From Paramecium tetraurelia (Eukaryota; Ciliophora; Oligohymenophorea; Peniculida; Parameciidae), in contig NW_001799399.1 in the NCBI RefSeq assembly GCF_000165425.1, positions 323,337 to 387,336 of the forward strand: a stretch of DNA of 64,000 bases. Direction: 5' to 3'. The notes beneath the pieces were generated by a model. It saw only the letters and a list, made by a program, of their open reading frames with translations, did no database searches and had not been told where the DNA came from. Both the position numbers and the translations under genes were made by a program. Position 1 is the first letter of the stretch, and each line of letters starts with the position of its first letter. This document shows, piece after piece, positions 25,995 through 35,879 of this stretch.

Positions 25995-26931
25995 ATGAAT
26001 TAAAAAAGATAGCACCAGGAATTTATTGAAAAATTACCTTGGGATGATTATATGCATCATATTCCTATTGTTGGAGCTAGTTTAACTATTATATCAATGA
26101 TATTTGAGTATAACATAGTAGTGGTTACAAATTTGTTGACATCTGGATTATGGATTTACTATTTAGAGAGATCAAAAAGAGATATGTTGAAATATTATAA
26201 ATCTGAGATGCAGGATATTGTGGGTAAAATAATGGAAACTGAGCCTAGAGTTTAAGTGGAGATCAAAAAGTTCAATTCCATTTAAAGAAATACCTAAGCA
26301 TATTTCTAACTTTTTATTTTTACTTTCATCTTTTAGATTTTAGCATTATACATAGCCTATTCAGGAGTCTTAACTTATAAAGTAATTTAATGTTATATAC
26401 TTATAAGAATCCCCTGGATTTAGCATGTTATTCATTGCTTTGTTTATTCATATTTTTATCGAATCGACACTTTGAAAGTAGATACCAATCAGAATACAAT
26501 AGAGAGTTGATGCTTTAGATAAGAGTGTTATAGGGAGGATTGATAGTGTTATCAATTGTGATGTCAAGATATGCAATTCAAAAAATGGATGATTTTTACA
26601 ATTAATTTGTAGCCTTTGGACTATTGCTATGTTCAGCTCTATTTAGTTCTTACACCTTCCATCGATATGGTAAGACGAGCAAAAAATCATTTACTTTACT
26701 TTTGGTAGGGGCAGTGTTTCTTTTTCTTAGTGATGCTTTGAACATTGTCTTGAAAGTGCAGAGGAAGGAATTGTTTGAATTGACAGTAATAAATATATCA
26801 ATAAATAATAGGCTAGTGCAAATGTATTGTACCACGTCGGTTACTATTTTTTGGTGTGGAGCCTCTTTCTTCATGCAAAAGCATATAATGATCATTTTTT
26901 ATTATTACTGAGAATGAAGATGAATATTTGA
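25995..26931 (+). CDS. TMEM86/YhhN-like multi-pass membrane protein
   Basis: About 290 residues with roughly eight hydrophobic segments. These include HHIPIVGASLTIISMIFEYN, QLFIFTFIFQILALYIAYSG, LACYSLLCLFIFLSNRHF, LIVLSIVMSRYA and SFTLLLVGAVFLFLSDALNI. The G-A-x-x-F-x-x-S-D motif and the final LYHVGYYFLVWSLF segment match the YhhN family (lysoplasmalogenase-like TMEM86). That family cleaves the vinyl-ether bond of lysoplasmalogens in animals; activity here is unproven. Two 26-nt introns are needed, GTAATTTAATG...ATAAG after LTYK and GTAATAAATATA...AATAG after FELT. The second shifts the stop to TGA 26929-26931 rather than 26909. The N-terminal ~100 residues are atypical. It ends 24 bases before the ribosomal protein gene. 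Confidence 0.62.
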
Positions 26932-26955
26932 ATTAAAATCTTTATTTAATTAAAA

Positions 26956-27391
26956 ATGGTTGTCAAATCACTTGCTCACAAAAAAATTGTACATAAGAGA
27001 ACAAAGAGATTTGTTAGATTTGAATCTGAGGACTATCCACACAAATTGAGACCAAGTTGGAGAAGACCAAGAGGTATTGATAACAGAGTCAGAAGAAGAT
27101 TCAGAGGTAATAGACCTATGCCAAAATCAGGATATAGAAGCGATAAAAAAACAAGGTATATAAACATAAAATCAATATAGATATTTAGACTAATCTGGTT
27201 TCAGAAAATTATTAATCACTAACGAAAAGGATCTTGAATTATTGCTTACTAATAACAGAACATTTGCAGGTGAATTGGCTCATAATCTCTCTGCCAGAAA
27301 AAGAGCAACTCTTGTTAGAAGAGCTGCTGAACTCAATGTAAGATTGACAAATGGCAAAGGTAAGGTAAGAGCAGAAGAAAAGAAAGAATGA
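26956..27391 (+). CDS. RPL32: 60S ribosomal protein L32
   Basis: About 136 residues, the family's usual length. [49 protein letters not shown] and, after the intron, [20 protein letters not shown] with [20 protein letters not shown] are nearly diagnostic of eukaryotic eL32. The single 25-nt intron at 27156-27180 splits the Arg codon after DKKT. The base composition (more GC-rich, fewer TAA/TAG codons) fits a highly expressed gene. Start ATG 26956-26958, stop TGA 27389-27391. A structural protein of the large ribosomal subunit; the best-conserved gene in the window and a useful anchor for species identification. Confidence 0.97.
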
Positions 27392-27549
27392 TTTCATTTG
27401 CCCAATATAAGAAACATATATATTAAATTATATATATAAATAATATAATTATTTAAAGTCAAGACCTATTGCTGTCAATAAGAATCTAGTTGCCATCATT
27501 CTATTTTATTTGATTGTTATAATTAATTATTTCAATTTACACAAAATTA

Positions 27550-29211
27550 TCAAAATAAAATATCTCTGATTCCACAACGTAAGTCTAATCCTTTTTTATA
27601 TTTCACACTTGAAAATTTATTTAAATCTAGCATTTCTTGTGAGCAATACTTGTATGTTTTGTCAAAATTTAAAGCACTAATTATATTTCATAATATTTAC
27701 TCTTCATAAAATTATTAAAACACTTTATAATGCTTTTTATTTGACACCTTTTTTCCTTACTTTTTTTCCAAATATTCTTATCTATAAATATCGATATCTA
27801 CATCATTCTTTTCAATATTTCGTTAGGCGACACTTCTGAGAGTTTCCAAAAATAATTATTATTGCACAATTACTAGAAATTGCTTTTTACCACTACTACC
27901 AATATATTTGTTTGTTAATTCTCCAAGAAAGTCAGCCTATATCTTTTTCATTTTTGGTGATTCATTAAGGATTTTAGAAGGAGGTATTACACCATTTGGT
28001 TATGAATTGCATAAGATGCATCCAGTTTATTAAATATCAGAGAAATTAGCTAACAATTGATTCAACCATTGAAATCTAAGACTAGATAATTCTTAAGCCA
28101 TTTTACCAATAGGGATGCCTTGTAGGTACATTTTGATTTAATCTTCAAAACTTAACCCTCCCAGTAAAATGATAGGCTATTTTTAGTCTCTTTTTTATTA
28201 TGAAAACTAATAAAGCAAAGACTCCATAGTAAATGGAACTTAGAATCCTTATTAATATCCGGTTATAATTTTCTTTTAATCATTTACCTAAAACTTCTTT
28301 GTTAATTCTTCAATAAGAGGATCAAAATTAGTTACAAAAACTTATTCTATTTTTTTTGTTTCTTCGTCTTCATATTCTTTTTCTTCTTCTTTTTTTTCCT
28401 TTACTTCTTCATCCTTTTCTTCTCCTTTTACTTTCTCTGGTTCATTATAGGAATCCACAGTTTTTTGAATATCCAATTCATTATCCTTCTTATTTTCATT
28501 TATAGCTATTGGAGCCATATTTAATATTATAATATCAGGTTTCTTCTCTGATATCAATTTTTAAGTATCGATAATACTTTCATAATTATTTTAAAATACT
28601 CCTTAGATTCTTAAGACAATGCCATTCTTGTGAGTTAATATTGCAGAACTGGTCTATGATTGAGGATCCTCTTTAATCATGATACTCCAATCTTCTTACT
28701 ATTTAAGTTAATAGATATCTGATTGAATATAATTAAATTTTTCAGTATGCTTGGCAACTGAAGTTTTTTCATCAATTTAAATTAAATCATTAAATTCAAT
28801 TTACCTGGCCAAATGATAATAGCACTTTTAGAGAGTTTCTACTTGTTGATGAGTAAAATACTAAGCATGTTTTTTATAAAATTTATATATTTCTCTATAC
28901 AATCTTACATCTTTGGCTGAGATATTTTGAACTAACACCTATATTAAATCTACGGCACTTTGAGGGGAATCCAATTTAGATATGTTATAGTTGTGAAATA
29001 TTTATCTAGAAATATTTACTATTTATGTAGTATTAGCAGCTTAGATTAATTTGATATTTTCTAAAGTTGATATTGTGTATTAAAGATCATTAGCATATAG
29101 CAAACTCTCTTCAACCTATTAAATTTTTGAGACATAGACATTCTTTATGAACTTATAGAGCTTCGTTTTTTCTCTGCATACCTTATAAAAAGTAAAATAT
29201 TTATTGAGCAT
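27550..29211 (-). CDS. Helical protein with acidic Lys/Glu repeat, unknown
   Basis: About 540 residues, not recognised. The N-terminal half is helical (LYKFIKNVYVSKIQQVEESL, LYREIYKFYKKHAQYFTHQQ). The middle has a low-complexity charged stretch of Lys and Glu (EEVKEKKEEEKEYEDEETKK) preceded by ISEKKPDIIILNMAPIAINE. The C-terminal half contains IKMYLQGIPIGKMAQELSSL and a Cys pair (GCILCNSQPNG), and ends NKFSSVKYKKGLDLRCGIRD. A 24-nt intron (GTAAATATTATG...TAATTAG) near the end extends the frame to TGA 27550-27552; without it the stop would be 27688. No signal peptide or TM. Start ATG 29209-29211. The long continuous frame full of TAA/TAG codons supports a real gene. Confidence 0.65.
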
Positions 29212-29332
29212 AATTATAAATTATATAGTATAGTTTAATTAATTTAGAAAACACAAAAATAATTTATACAAATGATTAGATGAAATACTCTTATAATGGA
29301 TATACAATTATAATAATGTTAATTAAATATAT

Positions 29333-30518
29333 TCATTATTTAATGATTTTATGTTTAATTAGTATCTCTCTATAAAAGTCTAAGTCTTCCTCTTATTTTT
29401 CAGTTATCTTTTTTTATTATAAACTTAAGTTCCTGAAATAATCTACTTCTTCCTATAATTAATCATTTTATAGCTTTAATTCATTGATAGTCGAAACTTT
29501 TATTTTTATTTCTTCTTAATAAAATGAAGTATCAACTGGTTCTATTTTAGACTGACTTATGTTGCTTTGATTATGCCTACATTAGATTAAACAATTACGT
29601 GTTTCTATATCTTTCAAATTCGTCTGTTAATTTTGATAGAACCTCCCTAAATTATTTAAGTTCTTCAACTAAACGCTAATTTTCCTCTGTTTTTTAGGAA
29701 GCCATTGCTTAATATTTGACTTTATCGTCTCTCTCTTTTTTCAATTCCAAATCTAATTAGCGAACGCTCTTAAATTTATCTTAATTTATTATAATTGCCA
29801 TTTCAGCATTTTCATTTCTTAATTTATTTAACATTTCATTTTTCACCTCCAATAATTTTACTACTTCACCAGTCTCCTTCTCATATTTCTTAATTGTTTC
29901 TTATGAACTTCTTTGTTGTAACTAGTTTTAGATATATTTATATACTTTTAATTATTGTAATTACTTAGTTAAATTAACAATTTCTCTAGTTAATGCTTCA
30001 CTTTATGAATCTACCTATTTTGTATTTGTTGGTTTTGTTTCTTTTTTTTCTTGATTGTCCTTATCCTTATTCTCTTTATAGTTATCCCCACAAAATTTTA
30101 ATTTTTTTACAGGGAGTCTTGAAGCAGATTACTTGACTAAGGATTTTGCTTGATCCAATAATTTGGAAGAATTTGATTAACCCTGTTATTAACTAAGGGA
30201 TGTTTAATTAACAACTGAAACAGTGGAATTGCTTAATGAATAATCAGAGATGATTTCATCTTCTTGCGTTTGTACCTCAAAATGTTATCTTTCTTGTAAT
30301 TCAGTTTGGGTGTGTTTTTCAATTTATAGAAACTGTTATCCAAGATACTTTTGCAACATTGTATTCAATTCTTTCAACTTTTCCCTAAGATTTAAATATC
30401 CACATTACTTCTATAAATTATTCTCTTTTTATAGTAACAGTCGCTCATCTTCTAGTCTTAATACCACATCCACTTAATATTCTAATGCTTCTTATAGCTC
30501 CAATACTTCTTTACTCAT
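29333..30518 (-). CDS. Coiled-coil protein, function unknown
   Basis: About 380 residues with long heptad repeats at both ends: MSKEVLELQEALEYQVDVVL and LEDERLLLQKENNLQK at the N-terminus; NLTKQLQQLKVYKYIQNQLQ, LKKERDDKVKYQAMASQK and INELKLQNDQLQEEVDYFRN toward the C-terminus. A Ser/Thr/Gln-rich linker with a basic patch (SRLPVKKLKFCGDNYKENKD) separates them. Introns GTAATGTGG...TCTTAG and GTAATTGTTTAAT...ATGTAG (22 nt) keep the frame. No membrane, signal or enzymatic motif is visible. It may be a cytoskeletal or basal-body component, by analogy with similar ciliate proteins; this is inference. Start ATG 30516-30518, stop TGA 29333-29335. Confidence 0.68.
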
Positions 30519-30714
30519 AATATTTTAAATTTGATTCTAAATTGATTTTAATTATATAACGAATAAATTCCTCACTTTTTTAAACTTCTTATTTAGATGT
30601 AATTTTATGATGCTGTTTACGAACCCCTTTTAATGAATCCAAAATCTAATTAGAATGAATGAAAATTAATGAGAATTACAAATTGTCTAGGAACAATAAT
30701 TATAAAATTAATAA

Positions 30715-31305
30715 ATGGCTAAATAGTTTTACTTGATTTTTTCTGATAAAAAAATAAAGTTGAAAAGGAAAGTATACATACTTGGAAGGAGTAAGGCTTA
30801 GGCTTCAATAGTAATTAAAAATGAATCAATCAGCAGACAACACGCTAAATTGATTGTGGGCAAATCTAGCATCACCATTTAAGACTTAGGATCTGTTAAT
30901 GGAACAGAAATTAATGATAGAGCCATTAAATAGAATTAGTTGGTATTGTTAAGGGAAGGCATGAGGATTAAATTGGGGGAATATGAATAATAGCTTGAAA
31001 TTTAATTCGAAACTATTGATAGTGATATAGAACTTTCAAGATCAAGAAGTAGATCTAATTCAAATTAAAAAACATAGTAAAGTAAGGGAAATCAAGAATT
31101 GTAGAAAAAATAAAAAATTTGGAATATGGGTGGATTGAGCAAAGAAAATTAGGATAAACTTAAGAAGTTGATGGGAGCAAAAAATGAATCAGATGATGAT
31201 GAGTAGGAGAAGTAAAAGGAAGAAATTGAAAAGAGAAACAAAGAATTAGAATTACAATACAAAAGGGCAATGTAAAGATAAAAGTAAAAAGGTATTGGTT
31301 TATGA
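30715..31305 (+). CDS. FHA-domain protein
   Basis: A 196-residue intronless protein. The N-terminal ~100 residues form a forkhead-associated domain, a phosphothreonine-binding module: LGRSKAQASIVI, SISRQHAKLIV and DLGSVNGTEIN supply the conserved G-R, S-x-x-H and N-G positions. After an Arg/Ser repeat (SRSRSRSNSN), which is an RS-like segment, the tail has LSKENQDKLKKLMGAK and an acidic/Lys/Gln-rich helix. RS-like plus FHA is reminiscent of splicing- or RNA-silencing-linked FHA proteins such as SNIP1/DDL. The KLKKLMGAK motif also loosely recalls the small acidic protein domain. Both parallels are only suggestive. Start ATG 30715-30717, stop TGA 31303-31305. It converges on the tandem-PX gene, 33 bases away. 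Confidence 0.85.
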
Positions 31306-31338
31306 AATATGTTTATTTATTTATTATGAAAAACAGGT

Positions 31339-33456
31339 TCAAATACCCACAAATTCTTTAAAAACCATATTAGTTTTTACTGATTTATTTTAATACAAGG
31401 CATTTAAAAATTATGCTAAAGCTTCTTGTCTATAAGCTATAACATCTTACTATTTTTAAATTGGTTCGTTTGGTAGAACAGGGATTTAATATTGCCTTTC
31501 TAATAGCTAAAATTAATTTTAATCTAACCTTTTTATACAATTCTTTAAAATCATTATACCTTCTTTAAACAGTTGCGACAGTCTGATTATTTATTGATCC
31601 CTCAATTTTATAATACTATTTTATTATTGTTTAATACAGTAATTTATTAAAGGGTTTTAACTTCCTTAATAATAAATTTATGACCATTTCCCATCCCTGG
31701 TTATATGCTAGATTAATATCGATCAGGATTTCTTGAGAAATATGATGTTTAATCATACGAGGATGAGTTTAACCTACTTTTTGGATCAAGACTATCTTCA
31801 TTAAAATCTTTATCTAGATAGCTTTGCTTAGAAGTAATGCTTGCCTTTCTTATTTCTAAGAAGTCATCAAATGATTTATCTTTCAACACTTGATCAATAT
31901 TTGTTTCCTCTAGAATTTAATAATACAATTTACTTTCATCTTCAATAAGAACAGGTCCTGATGTTTCCTCTAAAAATTTATCTAAAGTTGGGCATTACAT
32001 TTGATGTTAAACTATAAATTATAAGAACTTTTCAAGAGCCTCTCCTCTACTTGCAACATCTTTTCCTGTTAATCTTTCATTGGGTTTTTTTTCTGGTATT
32101 TCTGGGAATGAGTGATTTACATATATTTATGATAAAGCATATCTTAATTATTGAAATTCTTTCAAATTATGTTCAGTTCTGACTTGTCTTTATTTAGAAT
32201 TTGAAAAATAGAATATCTTAAAATATATGAATCTTTTTCCTTATTTCTTAATCTCTTCAAATCCTTCAATCTTAATGCTCTGAATTTCATATTTTGAATT
32301 TACATTAGCCTCTGGTTATTTCTATGTATTTAATTAGTTTGAAAGCTCGGTTAACTCTTAATTACTATTCTTTTGCTCCTTATCCTTAACAGGTGATTAC
32401 TATTATTCCTATTGATTAACTTCACTATCTTATTTGAATTTGTTTAGTTTTTCATCTAATTATTTATGCATGTCGAAAATTTAACTCATCAATTCCTTTT
32501 GTTCCTTCTCCTTTTAAATAGCTTCTTCTTCTTTCTTTAACCCATAAGTTAGATCAATCAATCCTGACTGTTCCTATTTTAATTTTTATATGCTTGAAGA
32601 ACCCAGAGAATTTTAAGAGCCATCATCCTTTTTAAATTCATCTAATTAATCTATAAATGATTGATTCCTTTTTGGATTTTTAGATATAGATTGTCTTTAA
32701 CTTGATGAATTTTATTAAGGATTCTATTTTTAAGTTTAAAGAGAGAATGAATCATCACTAATCAAATGATGTGAAAGATTATTAATGCTAATAAAATTAT
32801 TATCATCGCTATTCTTGTTTATTTTTTGATATTCAAACTTTGGAAAGAATAAGCTTATTATATTAATAACAAGCACAATTATGAAATTACACAAATAGAC
32901 TGATGCTTCTACGGTTAAATCATCAATTCCTTTATTTTCTTTTTCTAAATTTCTCTCTATTCCGAATACTAAACCTGATGTAAATTAAATAATCAAAATA
33001 ATGGCTAACGCCAGACGTAATTATCTTAAATAAGAGGATTTCATACTTTGAAAACTTGAAAATAGAGCGATAATCAATGTAAAATAAGAAAGCGCAGGTA
33101 GTCCACAAAAACACATTAGAAACCTCCATTAACCCGAAACTAGAGTCCCACAGAATTATCTTTGATATATGAAAATATATACAGAAATTATGCTTGCTAT
33201 TATTAGGATACAAAATCCTATTAACACACCTAAAAACTTTGCGAATATTGGAAAATTTCCAGCACTTCGATAATCTCTATGATAAACTAATTACTTATTC
33301 TTACATTGAGTAATCTTTAATGACTTGTCTTATTCTTTTCCATTCCTTTAAATAGGATTCCCGGCTTTTGAACAATATTCCCAGTACAAGAAGCAAGCCA
33401 AATATGTTCAAAGCATAAATAATTGTGCAACTTATTTAATTATCTGCACAATACAT
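31339..33456 (-). CDS. Multi-TM protein with two C-terminal PX domains
   Basis: About 680 residues. The first 230 hold about five membrane segments: SCTIIYALNIFGLLLVLGIL, FAKFLGVLIGFCILIIASII, LMCFCGLPALSYFTLIIALF, LALAIILIIQFTSGLVFGI and CNFIIVLVINIISLFF. A Ser/Gln-rich linker and coiled coil (KKEEEAIQKEKEQKELMSQI) follow. PX domain 1 (IKIEGFEEI ... EHNLKEFQQL ... FPEIPEKKPNE ... RGEALEKFLQF) lacks the RR(Y/F) motif. PX domain 2 (YYKIEGS ... VQRRYNDFKELYKKL ... IPVLPNEP ... YRQEALAQFLNAL) keeps it. Three introns are needed: GTAAGAATAAGT...CATAG after KDYS, GTATTAAACAATAA...ATAG and GTTAGATTAAAAT...TTTAG in PX2. PX domains bind phosphoinositides on endosomal membranes. Start ATG 33454-33456, stop TGA 31339-31341. 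I know no standard sorting nexin with this layout. Confidence 0.8.
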
Positions 33457-33484
33457 AATGTTTATAGATTAATTATTTATAATT

Positions 33485-34229
33485 TCACTTTTCTTCTAAC
33501 CTGTATAAATGAAGTGGAATCTAAACCGATTCATTACCCAATTCTGCCTTGATAAATCCAAATTCATTGCTTAAAACCCATTGTTTAAACACTAGCGGGT
33601 CCATCGAATTCTTATTTTAAATTTATAGAATACACTCTATTAAGCAAACTTCATGAATATCTCCTAAACTTAGGTGTAGAGTTTGTTCAATTATCCTTAA
33701 GCCCAGGCATTAATTTTTGATTAGGTTAATTGATATTGATTCTGTCCTGAACAAACCTTTTCCCCCAATAATCTAAAAGCACTCAACCAGCTGTCCTTCA
33801 CAAAATCGTAAAACTCTTAGAAATCTATCTTGTTATCCTTGTTTTTATCAATCATTTAAAAGGAATCTATTTTACATCATATAAATTACAAGTAATCCTT
33901 TTATCTTTATTATTAATCAATGTTGTAATGCCTTCTAAATATTCTCTTTCTGTTATGTATCCTTCTTCACCCTACAACCTATATTTACATCTTACCCTAT
34001 CCAATAATTAAAATAGTCTATCAGCCAAAGGAGTGTCTCTCAGCCTTTTCAGTTGAATACTTTCAAATATTCCCAGTGCTTCATTAAACTTGTCTCTGGT
34101 CAATCTTCCTTATGGGGAAGCTTGTTTGAAGGCTCTCTTTATTTACTCTTCCACTTCCTAAGTAGTATTTTATCTCGAGTAATTGTAATTTTAATTTGGA
34201 TCAATGACTGTGATCGATGATTATCCCAT
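33485..34229 (-). CDS. EF-hand protein, possibly N-myristoylated
   Basis: About 220 residues. It begins MGQSSITV, so Gly2 is followed by small/polar residues; N-myristoylation is possible but not certain. Helices IKRAFKQASPQGRLTRDKFN and LKRLRDTPLADRLFQLLDRG precede an EF-hand-like pair. The second loop, DKNKDNKIDFQEF, has all calcium ligands. The first half, GEEGYITEREYLEG, looks degenerate. The C-terminus (FKQWVLSNEFGFIKAELGNE) is a further helix bundle. Introns: GTAAGATGTAAATATA...TGTAG, GTAATTTATATG...AAATAG and GTATTCTATAAAT...AATAAG. It is probably a calcium sensor or a regulator of an unknown partner. It lies 28 bases upstream of the tandem-PX gene on the same strand. Start ATG 34227-34229, stop TGA 33485-33487. 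Confidence 0.75.
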
Positions 34230-34727
34230 AATTATTAAATTATTTTTATAATATACTAACTCTCAATTAAATTCTTTTGCATTTCCTTATATAAAGGAAG
34301 TTGTTGAATCAACATTTCCTCCAATAGTTAATCTTATACTTGAAGCCTATATCAAAATGTATATCTATATGAAATTTGATGAATTAGAATTTAAACTTTT
34401 ACATATGAAATAATTTTATGAGTAATAGTTCTCCTTAAAATACTTTACAATTAATCTTCATATAGAATTATTCCTTAATGTTAATAATATTATTGTTAAT
34501 AAATTTAATAACTAACTTTTTATAATAAATAGATTTTAAACATTTATTAAGAAGATTATTAATCACCATTGGAATGAACGTAATATATCTTTCCTTTTGG
34601 TATTAGATTGCAAGGGAATCATAATTATTAACCAATCAAAGACTCATTTTTAAATTTTATCATTTATTAGATTTCTTTTTAAATCATTTTCATTACTAAA
34701 ATGAAAAATTTTGTTTGATAAATTATA
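34230..34727. other. AT-rich intergenic region
   Basis: About 500 bases upstream of the EF-hand gene and before the palindrome. I see no sustained frame, RNA fold or repeat in it. Confidence 0.55.
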
Positions 34728-34773
34728 TCACCCCTCTAAACTATTTTATATATAAAATAGTTTAGAGGGGTGA
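34728..34773. repeat. Perfect 46-bp palindrome (two 23-bp arms, no spacer)
   Basis: The left arm starts TCACCCCTCTAAACTATT and the right arm ends AATAGTTTAGAGGGGTGA; the centre is TATATA. All 23 pairs match with no loop. The outer half is GC-rich (CCCCTC/GAGGGG), which stands out in this AT-rich intergenic stretch. The end lies 88 bases upstream of the tRNA-Phe gene. It could extrude as a cruciform, encode a small hairpin RNA, or mark a chromosome-processing site. The function is unknown. Confidence 0.9.
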
Positions 34774-34861
34774 AATAAAAAGAAAAATATAAGTATAAAT
34801 ATTGAATGGATCTAAGACAATAATAGTACTTTTAGTAAAATAGTGTAATTATATTAACTTT

Positions 34862-34934
34862 GGGAGTATAGCTCAGTTGGGAGAGCGTAAGACTGAAGAT
34901 CTTAATGTCATGGGTTCGATCCCCATTGTTCCCA
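34862..34934 (+). tRNA. tRNA-Phe (GAA), copy 1
   Basis: A 73-nt cloverleaf folds completely: acceptor GGGAGTA/TGTTCCC (one G-T and one T-G pair), D-arm GCTC-AGTTGGGA-GAGC, anticodon stem TAAGA/TCTTA with loop CTGAAGA (anticodon GAA, Phe), T-arm ATGGG-TTCGATC-CCCAT and discriminator A. Internal promoter boxes are visible: A box TAGCTCAGTTGG and B box GGTTCGATCC. There is no intron and no encoded CCA. A run of T just downstream (TTTTTATATTTTTT) would terminate RNA polymerase III. Confidence 0.97.
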
Positions 34935-35490
34935 TTTTTATATTTTTTATATTTTAATCTAAATATCTAACACATACTACTTAATTTTTTCTTTAAAGGA
35001 ATGTTAAAAATTTTTCTCTAAAATAGCTAGCAGTGATTGATTTGCTAGAATATTTATAGAGACTTAATATTAATAGTTAAAAAGAAAAATATAATATAAA
35101 TATTTTTAAAAGCAAAACTTATGCTTTAATTCAAAAATAACCATCAAAATTAAGAAGCTCTTAGCTATTAATGCTTAACAATTATTATAGAATTCTATAT
35201 GAAACCTAGCAACGAAGATTATGAAAAAATCGAATCATTTTGAATTTTGAAAGGAATTACCATTGCATTTTTTAATAGCATTTGGTATTCTTCTTAATTT
35301 ATGAAGTTCTTTTCATATTTATTTTTTTATCTATTTCGATTAAACTATCCCATTTTTATGCACTCTATTAATATATTTTAATTCATGTTTCTAATAATAT
35401 TTTGCCTCTGCTTGCAAAATAAAGTAATGACGTGTATATCCAATTGCATATTTATTCATATCCTAATTTGATTTTATTATTAATAAAATT
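34935..35490. other. AT-rich intergenic region
   Basis: About 555 bases between tRNA-Phe and the cystatin gene. It contains the pol III T-run at its left edge and the cystatin promoter at its right edge. I see no other gene-like frame. Confidence 0.55.
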
Positions 35491-35817
35491 ATGTTAAAAG
35501 TCTTAATACTAACTATCGCCTTTACATCTGTTATTTGCACAGGAAGTTACGAAGCAATTGATGTCGATGAATATTTTTCAGAATAAAGAAATGATGAAAT
35601 TTATGCAGCAGCCAGATTAAAGTTGGATTAAACTATTCCCTAGGATTTTCAATTTTTAAAGGTTGAATCTATAGAGAGATAAATTGTTGCCGGGTTCAAT
35701 TATAAATTCTTTGTCACCTTCAAAAATGAATAAAGCATACATTTATATGTCGTTCGTATCTATTAAGAGTATAACTTTATTATAAAATAGCTTGTAAAAC
35801 AATCTTTAGGTTTATGA
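35491..35817 (+). CDS. Secreted cystatin (cysteine protease inhibitor)
   Basis: A 108-residue intronless protein. MLKVLILTIAFTSVICTGSY is a signal peptide. The mature domain shows the cystatin fold: a central helix (NDEIYAAARLKLDQTIPQDF) followed by the first inhibitory hairpin QIVAGFNYKF, which carries the Q-x-V-x-G signature, then strands FVTFKNEQSIHLYVVRIYQE. Cystatins block papain-like cathepsins by wedging this loop into the active site. The conserved N-terminal Gly could be supplied by CTGSYEAIDV. The second hairpin Pro-Trp is not evident. Start ATG 35491-35493, stop TGA 35815-35817. Confidence 0.82.
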
Positions 35818-35879
35818 ACCAGAACTTATTAACCAGAAAGAGTATCTTTGAAATAAATATTAAATAAGTATATATTATA

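Noticed and set aside
26650-26895. Minus-strand 81-residue frame
   Set aside because: It lies entirely antisense to the TMEM86/YhhN-like gene, whose plus-strand exons and introns explain the region.
26909-26911. Stop of the TMEM86-like gene at TGA 26909
   Set aside because: A typical 26-nt intron (GTAATAAATATA...AATAG) upstream changes the frame and gives a more family-like C-terminus ending at 26931.
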